64,000 nucleotides of DNA. Source: Ruminiclostridium sp. (lineage in GTDB: Bacteria > Bacillota > Clostridia > Oscillospirales > Ruminococcaceae). Position numbers and translations under genes: made by a program. The notes under the pieces are model-generated. The model was not told the DNA's origin and did no database searches. It worked only from the letters and a program-made list of their open reading frames with translations. Each line of letters starts with the position of its first letter. Position 1 is the stretch's first letter. Where the stretch lies: assembly GCA_017935365.1 (NCBI GenBank), contig JAGBHT010000032.1, positions 62,001-126,000 on the forward strand. Reading direction: 5' to 3'. Shown piece after piece: positions 33,811-43,900 of this stretch.

Positions 33811-34866
33811 ATGGAACAGGGAAGTTCGAAGAAGAACAACATAATCGTACTGTGTGTTGTTATTGCAGTAATAGCTGTCGCACTGGTTGCCTATTTTGTA
33901 ATAAGCGGTCAGAAGGATAACGGTCAGCCTGCGGTCAGCGCAACAATGGAACTGAACACCGTCAACATTTACGGTGCATGGTACAAGAAAGCAGGTGACA
34001 GCACATACGAGCTGAGATTCAAGGACAACAAGGAGCTGTCATATAAGCAGACGGCGGCAGACGGCACGGTCACGGCACAATCCGACGAGGGTACATACGA
34101 TATTGCGGATGGAAAGCTGATACTTACGATCGTTGCCGGCGGTCAGACTTACAGTGATACTTGTACCGCAAACGTAAACGAAAAGCAGATGTCAATCGTT
34201 GCAGACGCTAACGGCAGTGGACTTTTCGGCGGTATCTACGACAAGGACGGAGCGGATTATTCCGTACCCGATGTTTCCCAAAACGAGCCGACCGAAGTCC
34301 CCAATACCACAACGGTACCGCCTCAGACAACAGCGGTCACAACAGCCGCACCGGAAACGACAACTACAACGGCTTCTGTGACCGAAGCCCCGGAGAGCAA
34401 GCCGGCGGAGAACGGTAAAATAGAATTGCCGGAAAGCATAGCAAAATATTTCAATACCGATTATGAGGATTCGGAGTTCAACGGGCTGTATTTGGAGGAT
34501 GAAAAGGCAGGTTATGTTGGATATGCCGGTTACTATACAGATAATAAAGAGGTGCTGTATCAGTGCAAATACGATAAAAGCGGTTATGGTCAGGGCAAAG
34601 CGTTGAAAGTGGTATGCGAAGCAAAAGAACTTTTCCCGATGTTTGATGCCGACAAATCAAAATACAGCGATTTAACCGCTTATATGATGAACAATTTCGG
34701 TGACAAATGCAAAACAAGTGATGATACGGGAAATGTATATTTCTATCAGGATCTGAATTATGTCATTCTGCTGTACGTAGTGGAAACCGATGAGGTTGAT
34801 CCGCCGATAAGTAACATATTGGTAACGATATGCGACATAAACGATTATTACAGGGAACGTCAATAA
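33811..34866 (+). CDS. Single-pass membrane protein with lipocalin-like domain and Thr-rich linker
   Basis: A 351-aa protein with one N-terminal transmembrane helix (IIVLCVVIAVIAVALVAYFV, residues about 11-30) and the rest outside. Residues about 45-145 have a DUF5640/lipocalin-like pattern (IYGAWYKKAGDSTYELRFKD, GTYDIADGKLILTIV). A Thr/Pro-rich linker (about 165-205, TTTVPPQTTAVTTAAPETTT) leads to a C-terminal domain (about 215-351) with GLYLEDEKAGYVGYAGYY. AGGAGG precedes the ATG. It is in an operon with the HTH gene and the SHOCT protein. The function is unknown. Confidence 0.65.
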   Translation: MEQGSSKKNNIIVLCVVIAVIAVALVAYFVISGQKDNGQPAVSATMELNTVNIYGAWYKKAGDSTYELRFKDNKELSYKQTAADGTVTAQSDEGTYDIADGKLILTIVAGGQTYSDTCTANVNEKQMSIVADANGSGLFGGIYDKDGADYSVPDVSQNEPTEVPNTTTVPPQTTAVTTAAPETTTTTASVTEAPESKPAENGKIELPESIAKYFNTDYEDSEFNGLYLEDEKAGYVGYAGYYTDNKEVLYQCKYDKSGYGQGKALKVVCEAKELFPMFDADKSKYSDLTAYMMNNFGDKCKTSDDTGNVYFYQDLNYVILLYVVETDEVDPPISNILVTICDINDYYRERQ

Positions 34867-34882
34867 ACAACGAGGTGTAATT

Positions 34883-35710
34883 ATGAAAATGAACAAGGAA
34901 TTTATACTTAAAAACCTTATGGGAATTATATGTGCCGTGATAATTCTTGCACTGTTTCTTCCCTTTATGTCGGTAAAGGCGGAGGTTTCTGTCGGAGGAT
35001 TCGGCGGCGGAAGCGCCGATCAGTCGATGAACGGCTTTTCGCTTGTGACGGACGGCGGAATCTTCGGCTTTGCGTTTATACTTTGCCTTGCGGCAGTAGC
35101 GGCAAGCTGTTATATCCCTCAGCTGAAGCCTTTCAGAAAGATTATATCCGCTATAGGCTCGGTTGCAGGTATTGTCTGCCTGTTCATAGCACCCGGTTCA
35201 GCGGCATCGGCAGTGAATGCGGCGGCAGGCGGAGCGACCGCAGGCACGGGAGTTTCCGCAAAGGTAGAGCTTAACTATCTGATAGGATTCTGGATAATAC
35301 TTATTCTAATGCTCGCCCTTATAGCGATGTCGGTAATACAGTTCTTAGGGCTTAAGGGCAACAAGGTATTTGACGCAGTAAACTCAGCCGAAGATGAAAA
35401 CGGCACTGCGGGCGTATCTCTGCCGTCAATAAGCGCTGACGGAATAAAGTCGGCGATAGGTTCAGTGAATGCCGACAGCATAAAGAATATGGCACAGAAT
35501 GCGGCAGGCGGTATTGCGGGTGTTGCTGAAAATCTCAAGGATAAAGCGTCACAGGCGGCACAGAATATCCAGAACCATGCACCCGCCAAAAAGGAAGATC
35601 CGCAGGCGGTTATGGAGCAGATAAAACAGCTTCACGAAATGAAAGAAAACGGTATACTTACGGAAGAAGAATTTGCAGAAAAGAAGAAGGAGTTCCTTGA
35701 ACGGCTGTAA
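34883..35710 (+). CDS. Membrane protein with C-terminal SHOCT domain
   Basis: A 275-aa protein with about four hydrophobic segments: GIICAVIILALFLPFMSV near the start, GIFGFAFILCLAAVAASCY, IGSVAGIVCLFIAPGSAAS and IGFWIILILMLALIAMSVI. A helical, Ala-rich stretch follows (SIKNMAQNAAGGIAGVAENL). The last 35 residues form a SHOCT motif, QLHEMKENGILTEEEFAEKK, a short module found at the ends of many bacterial membrane and surface proteins. It follows the lipocalin-like gene by 16 nt, in the same operon. Confidence 0.78.
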   Translation: MKMNKEFILKNLMGIICAVIILALFLPFMSVKAEVSVGGFGGGSADQSMNGFSLVTDGGIFGFAFILCLAAVAASCYIPQLKPFRKIISAIGSVAGIVCLFIAPGSAASAVNAAAGGATAGTGVSAKVELNYLIGFWIILILMLALIAMSVIQFLGLKGNKVFDAVNSAEDENGTAGVSLPSISADGIKSAIGSVNADSIKNMAQNAAGGIAGVAENLKDKASQAAQNIQNHAPAKKEDPQAVMEQIKQLHEMKENGILTEEEFAEKKKEFLERL

Positions 35711-35714
35711 GCGA

Positions 35715-35743
35715 TTGAATTCCTGACATGAATAGTGTATAAT
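35715..35743 (+). promoter_or_regulatory. Promoter of the WYL regulator
   Basis: TTGAAT (35715-35720) and TATAAT (35738-35743), 17-nt spacer. Confidence 0.7.
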
Positions 35744-35782
35744 TATATATATACTATGATATACACAAACGGAGGAACGGCA

Positions 35783-36757
35783 ATGGGAAAAACGTCAAAC
35801 TGCCTTAAAATGCTTCAGATCTTAAGCTCAGGCAGAGTGTATAAAGGTCAGGAGCTTGCGGAAATCCTTGAAACAAACGTCCGTAATATAGCCGAGTACC
35901 GCACAGAGCTTGAAATGGCAGGTTATTATATAGAGGGTATCCCCGGCAAATACGGCGGATATCGTCTGATAACGCAGAGCGTGATCCCTACGGTAAGGCT
36001 CAATGAAGCTGAACAGCGTGCGTTATCCTCCGGAGCGGAATATCTTAAGAGCCGCAACGATTTTCCTTACTCAAGCGATTATGAAAAAGCGATGGGAAAG
36101 GTCTTTGCGGCGGTAAAGCACGAACAGCCGCAGGAAATATCCGTTGCCAACCGTTTTCCGCTTGCCGTTGACGAGCAGGAGCTTAGCAGACGGTATGATA
36201 CGGTGGCGCAGTGCATCGCTCACAGAAAAGAGCTTGAGATGGATTATCTGTCGCTGTCAAACAAGGTGTCGCACCGCAGCTTCGATCCGTATAAGCTGTT
36301 TATGTATAACAATGCGTGGTTTATGCTGGGGTATGATAAAAAGTCATACGAGATCCGCTATTTCAAGCTGAGCCGTATTCAGTCGATGGTTGTCACGGAA
36401 AACCGCTTCACAGTTCTTGCGACATACAAGGAAAGCGACTATCTTGATGAGTTCGGTATGAAAAAGAACGGCGAATGGTATGAGATAGTTATGCTGCTGC
36501 ACGGCAGATATGCGATGCTCGCCCGTGAACGTATCTACGGCAGAGATCAGACAGTTACGCCGATAGACGAAGATACAACAGAGCTTCGTTGCACAATGCA
36601 GAACGAGGAGAATATCATGTGCTTTGTGATGGGGTTCGGAAGTCACTGTGAGGTCGTTTCACCGCAGTGGTTGAAAGACAGGGTGAAAGGCGAGGCGGAG
36701 AATATATTAAAGCAATATAACTGCTGTCATTGTAAACAAAAACAGCTTGAGAAATAA
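35783..36757 (+). CDS. HTH-WYL domain transcriptional regulator
   Basis: A 324-aa regulator of the YafY/DeoR-like HTH plus WYL class. The N-terminal winged helix (residues about 1-65) has VYKGQELAEILETNVRNIAEY and GYYIEGIPGKYGGYRL. The WYL domain (about 140-220) has RKELEMDYLS, FDPYKLFMYNNAWFMLGYD and IRYFKLSRIQSM. The C-terminal WCX-like extension follows. WYL domains bind nucleic-acid ligands or nucleotides in known cases, and such regulators often control phage-defence operons (BrxR, CapW). GGAGG precedes the ATG. It lies 126 nt upstream of the four-gene cassette on the same strand. Confidence 0.88.
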   Translation: MGKTSNCLKMLQILSSGRVYKGQELAEILETNVRNIAEYRTELEMAGYYIEGIPGKYGGYRLITQSVIPTVRLNEAEQRALSSGAEYLKSRNDFPYSSDYEKAMGKVFAAVKHEQPQEISVANRFPLAVDEQELSRRYDTVAQCIAHRKELEMDYLSLSNKVSHRSFDPYKLFMYNNAWFMLGYDKKSYEIRYFKLSRIQSMVVTENRFTVLATYKESDYLDEFGMKKNGEWYEIVMLLHGRYAMLARERIYGRDQTVTPIDEDTTELRCTMQNEENIMCFVMGFGSHCEVVSPQWLKDRVKGEAENILKQYNCCHCKQKQLEK

Positions 36758-36776
36758 GTATATATTGTATGAATTG

Positions 36777-36816
36777 TCGAAAAATAATTGACATTCGATT
36801 AAAAAAGTGATATTAT
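36777..36816 (+). promoter_or_regulatory. Promoter of the four-gene cassette with overlapping dyad
   Basis: TTGACA (36788-36793) and TATTAT (36811-36816), 17-nt spacer. An inverted repeat TCGAA-N12-TTCGA (36777-36781, 36794-36798) brackets the -35 box and is a candidate operator for the adjacent WYL regulator. Confidence 0.65.
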
Positions 36817-36883
36817 TTAATTTAGCAAAAAGAATAATGCAATTCAATATTCTCAAAAGCATTACATATCGTGAGGCGTATTA

Positions 36884-38449
36884 ATGAGTGAAAAGTCTAA
36901 AGTTCAGAAAATTGCAGAAAACGGAGCAATAACAGGTATTGCAGGTGACGTTGGAAATCGTTACGGAAGTGCAATCAAAGAACATCTTGTAGCATATAAC
37001 GGTATAGATAACGAAAACGGAATTAAACTCCATGACAGCCTTAAGTCTATATCACAGCACAAGATAAATCCGGAACATAAATATTCCAATATGAAGCAGC
37101 GTGCCGGATATGCCGCAGAGGTCAAGGAAACTGCAAGAGTAAACGCTGAAAGAGCTATAAAGGGTGATCCTACAAGAAAAGTCCGTACCGACGACCTCGG
37201 GAAAGTAAACGATCAGCGGGTAGATCATTATGATGTTGATAAAAACGGTCAGATAATCGAGGGAAGCGGCTCACAGATGAAGTTTGTCGGCAAAACTCCC
37301 GAAGAAGCTTTCGATAAACTCAGATCAAAAAAATATGACAAGTATTTTGAATCGGATAATAAAATGGTTGTTCCGTCGGATCAATATGACGGAATAATAA
37401 AAGCCGCAGACAAGCAGCTTGAAAAGCTCCATAAACAACTGGAGTCACAGACCGAAAAAGGCAATCCGGAACAGATAGAAAAGATAAAACAGCAGATCGA
37501 AAAATGCGAAAAAATTAAAAAGAATGTGCGCAAGAGTACGGTTTCAACAAAAGGTGCCGGATCTGCGGCAGCGCATCCTTTGCTTTCTACTGCCGGAGAT
37601 GTTATTAAGGTTGCAAATCGTGCGGGTTTGCAGTCGGCGGCAATAGGCGCCGGTGTCGGCGGTACGGTTTCGCTTGTGAAGAATATTGTTGCATGTATAA
37701 AAGGCGATAAGGAATCGGAAGAAGCGGCGAAAGATGTTGCAAAGGATACCGCAGGAGCGGCAGGAACAGCATATGTCTCAGGCGCAGGCGGTGCGCTGAT
37801 AAAAGGTTTTGCCCAGAATTCAAGTAAAGCCGCAATTCGTAATTTTGCAAATTCCCCGCTTAATCTTCCGGGTACAATTGCAACTTTCACTGTAAACTCG
37901 GCAAAAAAGATTTATGCATATTTCGATGGTAAAATCACCGGTGAAGAGTGTGTAAATCAATTAAAGGAAGACGGTATAGGCACTATCGGCGCTATGTACG
38001 GCAGTTTTTATGCAGTCGAATGTGTCGGTACAACTGCTTTAGCCGGAGCCGGACTTAAGGTTGCAAATTTATTTGCCGGTATGGTGGGAGGCATGATAGG
38101 CTATGCGCTCGCCTCTGCTTGCTATAGCGTTCTCTCCTCAAGCATTAAAGATGCCAGACTTGCACGGGAAGAACGTATACGTGTCGAGCAGGAATGCGAA
38201 CAGCACATAGCACTTATAAAAGCCTATCGCAGTCAATTGAACGATATGATCAACCAATATCTCAAGGATAAGATGGAAGTGTTTAACGATTCGTTTGACG
38301 CAATCAAGAATTCTCTTTGTATAGGAGATATTGACGGGTTTATAGCAGGTTCAAACAAGATAACAGAGGCGCTGGGCGGGCAAGTGCAATATAGCGACAA
38401 AAAAGGATTTGACACATTGATGAACAGTAATAAAGCCTTTGAGCTTTAA
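36884..38449 (+). CDS. Cassette gene A: 521-aa protein with coiled coil and glycine-rich hydrophobic segments
   Basis: No characterised family is recognised. Residues 1-165 are soluble and include GYAAEVKETARVNAERAI and GSGSQMKFVGKTPEEAFDKL. Residues about 168-217 form a charged coiled coil. Residues about 225-420 alternate Gly/Ala-rich hydrophobic stretches, including AAIGAGVGGTVSLVKNIVA, AGTAYVSGAGGALIKGF and FAGMVGGMIGYALASACY. A basic helical tail begins ARLAREERIRVEQECEQHI. The hydrophobic stretches could insert into a membrane. GTGAGG precedes the ATG at 36884. It is the first gene of a co-directional cassette with genes B, C and D. A role in stress response or defence is inferred from organisation only. 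Confidence 0.75.
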   Translation: MSEKSKVQKIAENGAITGIAGDVGNRYGSAIKEHLVAYNGIDNENGIKLHDSLKSISQHKINPEHKYSNMKQRAGYAAEVKETARVNAERAIKGDPTRKVRTDDLGKVNDQRVDHYDVDKNGQIIEGSGSQMKFVGKTPEEAFDKLRSKKYDKYFESDNKMVVPSDQYDGIIKAADKQLEKLHKQLESQTEKGNPEQIEKIKQQIEKCEKIKKNVRKSTVSTKGAGSAAAHPLLSTAGDVIKVANRAGLQSAAIGAGVGGTVSLVKNIVACIKGDKESEEAAKDVAKDTAGAAGTAYVSGAGGALIKGFAQNSSKAAIRNFANSPLNLPGTIATFTVNSAKKIYAYFDGKITGEECVNQLKEDGIGTIGAMYGSFYAVECVGTTALAGAGLKVANLFAGMVGGMIGYALASACYSVLSSSIKDARLAREERIRVEQECEQHIALIKAYRSQLNDMINQYLKDKMEVFNDSFDAIKNSLCIGDIDGFIAGSNKITEALGGQVQYSDKKGFDTLMNSNKAFEL

Positions 38450-38473
38450 ATAAAAAAACGGAGGAGAGTAAAA

Positions 38474-39649
38474 ATGTCGGTTTATCTTTATGAAGAAGAT
38501 AAAATACAGATCAAGCTGTATTACTACTTTCTGAGAGCTGACGGCAAGGTCAGTGATGCAGAACGTGAGTGGCTGGAGAGGTTTGCGCACGAAAATGATA
38601 TTGATATGGACGATGTCAATAAGCTTATCCGGGAGTGCGAAAATGAACTGAAGGATATTGATGAGGATGATATCATTTCTAAAATGGCGATTATCGCACG
38701 TTTGCTTAGTAAAAATATATCCGGAATAAACAGCTATATCGGTAAGGTGATATGGAATCTTGTAGATTACGGCGGTTGCGACGGTGAATTTTCGGATGAA
38801 GAGAGCGTAATTATCGGTTTTCTGACTGATTTTCTCGGAATCAAAGGAGATAAGTTTGATAAGCTGTGCGAACTTCATTCAAAAGCACAAGCTCTTGAAG
38901 AAAGCAAAGACGCATTAAAAAAAGACCGTAGTAAATCTTACGATGAAATAACGGTAGCTTTACAAGAAACAGATAAAAAAATTGCAGTGTGTCAGAATAT
39001 AGTTTCAGGTATAATTGAAAAAATCAGTGAAACTCAAGTCAATATAGATGACGGATTTGAATTTTCTTCCTATTATTCATCTGAAACAGAAAAGAAAGAC
39101 AAGCTCAAGCTTTTTTACAGCTTTATTATGGCTGACGGAGATGGGGCTGACAGCGAAATTGAGAAGATAGAGTCAATAGCATCTGCTATGGAAATACATC
39201 CCCATGATATAGAAGCTTTTCTAATTAAATATGGCAGATACTATGATGATTTTCTGCGTGATGAAGACTATTGGTGGCGCTCAATGATTTTATGTGCCAG
39301 AGCTCTTGTACTTTTTGAAGAACACAGTGGAATAATTAACGATGAAGTTCAATCTGCGCGCATTATATGGACGCTTGTCAGTCTGGCATATGCAGACGAA
39401 GATTATTCGACCGATGAAGAAATAATATTAACATTCTGCAAAGCCTTCCTCGATATTGATGATGTTCTTTTCTCTGAAATGACAGATACAGCGGAAACCA
39501 TGCTTATGCTTGAAAAGAAAAAGGACTGGTTCAAGCAATCCGGACTGAGTTATGACGAAGTTTCGGCACAGTTGAATATAATCAATAGTCAGATTGAAAG
39601 CTTAGCATCAGATATAGAGTTTTCTGTTTCTGAGGCGGATATAGCGTAA
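38474..39649 (+). CDS. Cassette gene B: TerB-like protein with four acidic helical motifs
   Basis: A 391-aa soluble all-alpha protein. Four motifs of the TerB type, aromatic or small residue then (A/G)DG or (A/C)DE followed by an acidic turn and E-rich helix, occur near residues 20, 105, 220 and 310: RADGKVSDAEREWLERFA, GGCDGEFSDEESVIIGFL, MADGDGADSEIEKIESIA and YADEDYSTDEEIILTFC. This suggests two TerB-like domains separated by a coiled coil (about 140-185). TerB proteins bind metal through such acidic residues and are linked to tellurite and stress systems. AGGAGAG lies 7 nt before the ATG. It lies 24 nt after gene A and 13 nt before gene C. Confidence 0.75.
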   Translation: MSVYLYEEDKIQIKLYYYFLRADGKVSDAEREWLERFAHENDIDMDDVNKLIRECENELKDIDEDDIISKMAIIARLLSKNISGINSYIGKVIWNLVDYGGCDGEFSDEESVIIGFLTDFLGIKGDKFDKLCELHSKAQALEESKDALKKDRSKSYDEITVALQETDKKIAVCQNIVSGIIEKISETQVNIDDGFEFSSYYSSETEKKDKLKLFYSFIMADGDGADSEIEKIESIASAMEIHPHDIEAFLIKYGRYYDDFLRDEDYWWRSMILCARALVLFEEHSGIINDEVQSARIIWTLVSLAYADEDYSTDEEIILTFCKAFLDIDDVLFSEMTDTAETMLMLEKKKDWFKQSGLSYDEVSAQLNIINSQIESLASDIEFSVSEADIA

Positions 39650-39662
39650 AGGAGAGATAAAT

Positions 39663-40676
39663 ATGCCGATACCATTTTTACTTATTGCCGGAATAGGCGC
39701 CGCCGCACTCGGTGTAGGTAAGTCTATAAAAGCCGGTATAGATCAGCATGACGCCAATGACACAAACGATGTGGCACAGAGAATCATAGACAGATCGACT
39801 GAAGCGATGAACACGTCAAGAGAAGAAAGCGGACGTGCTCTGGCGGCTCTGGGACAGGCTAAGCTTGACATACTTGAAAAAGATATCAAGTCGTTTGTAG
39901 CCGCTTTTGAACAGCTACATAATGTTAACCTCAAGGATTCTCAGGGGTTGCAGGAAATAGATAAGTTCCATACAGATGTACAAGATATCAGCGAGCTTAA
40001 GGAAATGCAGATGAAGGCGTCAAGCGTAGCCGGAGGTCTTGCGGGCGGAGCAGCCGCCGGTGCTCTTACGGCAATCGGCGCATACGGTGCTACAATGACC
40101 TTTGCCTACGCTTCAACGGGAACGGCAATAGCAACTCTCAGCGGAGCTGCCGCAACAAACGCAACGCTTGCGTTCCTCGGAGGCGGTTCGCTTGCCGCAG
40201 GCGGTCTGGGTATTGCCGGAGGAACTGCGGTACTCGGCGGACTTATTGCAGGACCCGCTCTTGCCATAATGGGCTTTGTAGTTGGGGCAAAAGCGAGTGC
40301 AAACCGTGATGCTGCATACGAAAATCTGGCAAAAGCAAAGGAATACAGAGAAGAAATAACAACAGCGAGAGTTGCCTGCAAGGGTATACGAATGAGAGCT
40401 ACTATGTTCAAGAGATTACTTCTCAAGCTTGATACTGTATTTGCACCGCTTATTTCCCGTCTTGAAGAGATAATCAAAACGAGCGGAACCGATTACAGCG
40501 CATTTACCGAAGAAGAACAGAATGTAGTTGCAGCATCTATGACGATGGCGAAAGCGATAAAATCTGTTCTTGATACGCCTATCCTTAATGAAGACGGCGG
40601 TCTTACACCGGAATCGCTGACTACTGCGGAGAATATAAACGCAATCTTTGAGTCTGATGAATCAGAAGATGAATAA
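39663..40676 (+). CDS. Cassette gene C: 337-aa glycine-zipper membrane protein
   Basis: The N-terminus is hydrophobic (PIPFLLIAGIGAAALGVGKS). A helical region (about 35-115) follows. The centre (about 120-220) is a long Gly/Ala/Thr-rich hydrophobic block containing ASTGTAIATLSGAAATN, ATLAFLGGGSLAAGGLGIAG and GGLIAGPALAIMGFVVGAKA, which looks like packed glycine-zipper helices. A charged helical tail follows. Proteins with this block recur in bacteria but have no assigned function that I know. The block could form a pore or membrane anchor. AAAGGAGAG precedes the ATG. Its end overlaps the start of gene D. Confidence 0.75.
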   Translation: MPIPFLLIAGIGAAALGVGKSIKAGIDQHDANDTNDVAQRIIDRSTEAMNTSREESGRALAALGQAKLDILEKDIKSFVAAFEQLHNVNLKDSQGLQEIDKFHTDVQDISELKEMQMKASSVAGGLAGGAAAGALTAIGAYGATMTFAYASTGTAIATLSGAAATNATLAFLGGGSLAAGGLGIAGGTAVLGGLIAGPALAIMGFVVGAKASANRDAAYENLAKAKEYREEITTARVACKGIRMRATMFKRLLLKLDTVFAPLISRLEEIIKTSGTDYSAFTEEEQNVVAASMTMAKAIKSVLDTPILNEDGGLTPESLTTAENINAIFESDESEDE

Positions 40677-40941
40677 TGAAGATGTCCACTTTCCTTGTAC
40701 CGGTTGCGGTGAGTGCTGCAGACATATAAACCGTGTTGAACAGCTTGCCGTATACGACCGTGGCGACGGAGTCTGCATATATCTTTCCGGAAATCTTTGC
40801 AGTATATATAAAGACCGCCCTGAAATATGCCGTGTTGATTATATGTATGAAAAAGTTTTCAGCAATTATATGTCAAGAGAAGATTATTATGCGGCAAATC
40901 TTGCAGTCTGCCGTAAACTGAGGGAAGACCGGAATCATTGA
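40669..40941 (+). CDS. Cassette gene D: YkgJ-family cysteine-cluster protein
   Basis: A 90-aa protein of the YkgJ/UPF0153 family of predicted zinc- or iron-binding proteins. The signature FPCTGCGECCRHI is at residues about 8-20, with further Cys in LCSIYKDRPEICR and AVCRK. The start is uncertain: ATG 40669 overlaps gene C's stop by 8 bases, ATG 40657 is also possible, and neither has a strong ribosome site, so translation is probably coupled to gene C. YkgJ proteins are poorly understood; a metal-dependent modification role is conjecture. Confidence 0.85.
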   Translation: MNNEDVHFPCTGCGECCRHINRVEQLAVYDRGDGVCIYLSGNLCSIYKDRPEICRVDYMYEKVFSNYMSREDYYAANLAVCRKLREDRNH

Positions 40942-40960
40942 TGTAAATGAAAAAACGACA

Positions 40961-40996
40961 ATCACCCGATGCATTTTAGCATCGGGTGATTTTTTA
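40961..40996. terminator. Bidirectional terminator between the cassette and the GGDEF-EAL gene
   Basis: Arms ATCACCCGATGC/GCATCGGGTGAT (40961-40972, 40979-40990), an A-rich left flank and TTTTTT on the right. Confidence 0.9.
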
Positions 40997-43900
40997 CTAC
41001 GGCGTTACGCCTTCATTATCAGCTTTACTCTGTGCGGTATTTTTCAGATATTTCTCAGCGTCCTGGACGGGCATAGGCTTGGCATACAGATAACCCTGTG
41101 CCGTGTCGCAACCGCAGTTTTCCAGGAACTGCGCCTGGTCGTCCGTTTCAACGCCCTCTGCGATAAGTTCCAGTCCTACGTCTTTTGACATTGAAATAGT
41201 GTGCATGATTATCTTCTTACCGCGCTCGTTTGACATATGGGTCGAGAAGAATTCACGGTCAAGCTTCAGTACGTCAAATCTTGTATCCTGGAGTGTATTA
41301 AGTGAAGAATAACCTGAGCCGAAGTCGTCCATAAGAAGAGTAAATCCGTGTTCTTTTATTTTCTCTGTCATACGCAGGGTTGCATCATTTTCTATGCTTT
41401 CGGTTATTTCAAGCTCAAGCAAGTGCTTTGGCAGTCTGTATTTGTCAATCAGCCCGTCAAGGACATCGAGAAATGATTCATCGTCAAGATTTGCGCGGGA
41501 AACATTGACAGAGATCGGAAGCGGAGTGAAATGTCTGTCTATCCAGTCACGCAGTACCATGCAGGCACATTCCCATACATAAGCGTCCAGTTTTGTGATA
41601 AAGCCGTTTTCTTCAAACAGCGGTATGAAACTGTCGGGATATATCATTCCGCGCTCGGGGCTCTGCCACCTTACAAGCGCTTCATAGCCGATAGCTTCGC
41701 CGCTTGATATGCTGAACTTAGGCTGCAGATAGATGATAAATTCGTTGTTGTCTAAAGCCTTTTTCATATGCGATTCGATGAATTTACGCTCTTTTATCGT
41801 CTTCTGCATATCACTGTTGTAGAAAGCAACGCTTTCAAGAGCGTTTTTCTTTATTGACTGTCTTGCCATAGCCGCATAATCGCACATAGTTCTGACAGAT
41901 ATACTGCGGTCGTCTATCTGATATATGCCGAATACAAATTCATAGCTGTATTCGCGGAAGCCCTTGAGATTGAGTTGCAGTTCCGATACGGTCTTTAAAA
42001 TGTCGTCTTTATCCGTATATGGTGTAAGCAACATAAATACATCGCCGCTCATTCTTGCGCTCAGTCTGGGATTGCTACAATAGTTGTTCAGCTGACGTGT
42101 CAGGAAATGGAGCATTTCTGTTCCTGCGTCTTCACCGTAATTTTCGTTTATCAGCTTGAAACGCTTCACGTCAAACTGTATAAGCGCAAATTTTGTATCC
42201 GGGTATGCGTTAAGGCGCTGTGATATCATATCATGGAACATTATCGGATTATCGGTCGTTGTGTAATAATCCTGTATTTCGATGTTCATTATTTCCTCGG
42301 TTTCAAACGTTCTTACATAGCCTGCAAGTTCTTCCATCTTTCCGCTTTTGCCGGCAAGATGAACATCAATACGGTACCAGACAGGCGGAGTTTCATCGTT
42401 TTCACACAGCCGTATATTCACGCTAAGCGTTTTCTCTGTTATGCCGTCGTTGAAAGATTTTTTTATTTTCTGACAGAAGCTGTCATACAACAGCTTGTCA
42501 TCGGGATATATTGCACCGCTGAGCCATATTGCACGGAGCGGTCCGACAGAAGATGAAAGCAGACATTTCGGCGTGTTTTGGTTCTCCATTATATACCACT
42601 TGAAATCTATATAGCTCATATAGAAGTAGGTACACTTGTCAAAATCGGCAAAAATCTCGTGCATTCGCTGAGCATAGTTCTGCACGGTCGATTTTACTTC
42701 CTGCTGAATTTGCTGTACTGCCGTTGCAGGGGCAAGTCTTGCCTTTTTAAGGCGTTTCTGCTCATACATCAGGTGGTCTGTACTGCGCATAAGCTCATTG
42801 ATATCGTCAATGCAAGCCACAGTTCCGTAAGAGCCGCCTGCACTTATAGACACATCATACGGCTTTCCCGCACTGCGGTTGAACTTGTCAATCTCAGTCT
42901 GGATCTCGCCTATCAGCCGCGACAGCTCACGCTGTTTATCGGTGTTGTACGGTACGGTAAGTATAAATTCATCGCCGCCGAAACGTGCGCATATACCGTC
43001 TTTTCCGCAACCTGCCTTTATAGCGTTTGCGACGGCGCTTATAGCAATGTCACCCTCCGAGTGGCCGTATGTATCGTTGATTTCTTTAAGTCGGTCCATA
43101 TCGCACGATACAAGGATAACGTGACATTCTTTACTTCCGTGCATAAGTTCGCTTATACGTTCAAAATATCCTCTGCGGTTGTATATACCGGTAAGCGGAT
43201 CTATGGAATGCGTAAGTGACAGTTCGTTGTTGGCTCTTCTGAGCAGATACTCTATGCGGAAATTTTCCAGTATCTGATTTATTGAACCGACAAGTCTCTG
43301 CACATAGTAGAAACTGCCCGGATATATAAGCAGATCATCGGCTACAGCCGCATAATATCCTATGACCTGTTCCTGGAAGTGGAGCGGCATAAATATAATT
43401 GAACGGTATCTTTTCAGTATTTCGCCTAAGTTAGGCGTTATGTTCTTGGTAAGATAGGGAACGTTGTATTGATACTGATCCCACGTTCTTATTACATGGG
43501 CGGTCATTTTTTCGGTAAATACGCTGTGATATGCTTTCGGTATTACAGGAGAGCTGTCTGTCAGAAAATCATCATTAAGGCAGAGCGCCGAACGGTAATT
43601 GAAATAATTGCCCATAGCCTTTGTAAGCGTACCGAGATCATTGCAGTTGACTGTATGCGTATACAGTGATGCCATTTTTCCCTCGGCATCGGATAGAGCA
43701 AGGTTGTATTCGTTCATACGTCTAAGCTTTTCGTTTGTGTATGAATTGTCAAACTCGCGGCAACCGCAACTCTGACCGTGGATAAACGCAAAATGTATGT
43801 GCTTTTCTGTAGGCTCTTCTTTACCCTTAAGGTAGCCGTAAGCGGTATCGGCAACGGTTTTTGCAAGTTCGTCTGCGTCCATTATTGATGTGGTAAGACG

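Noticed and set aside
42578-43219. A + strand frame of 213 aa opposite the GGDEF region
   Set aside because: The GGDEF motif and flanking domain are on the minus strand; the other frame is a shadow.
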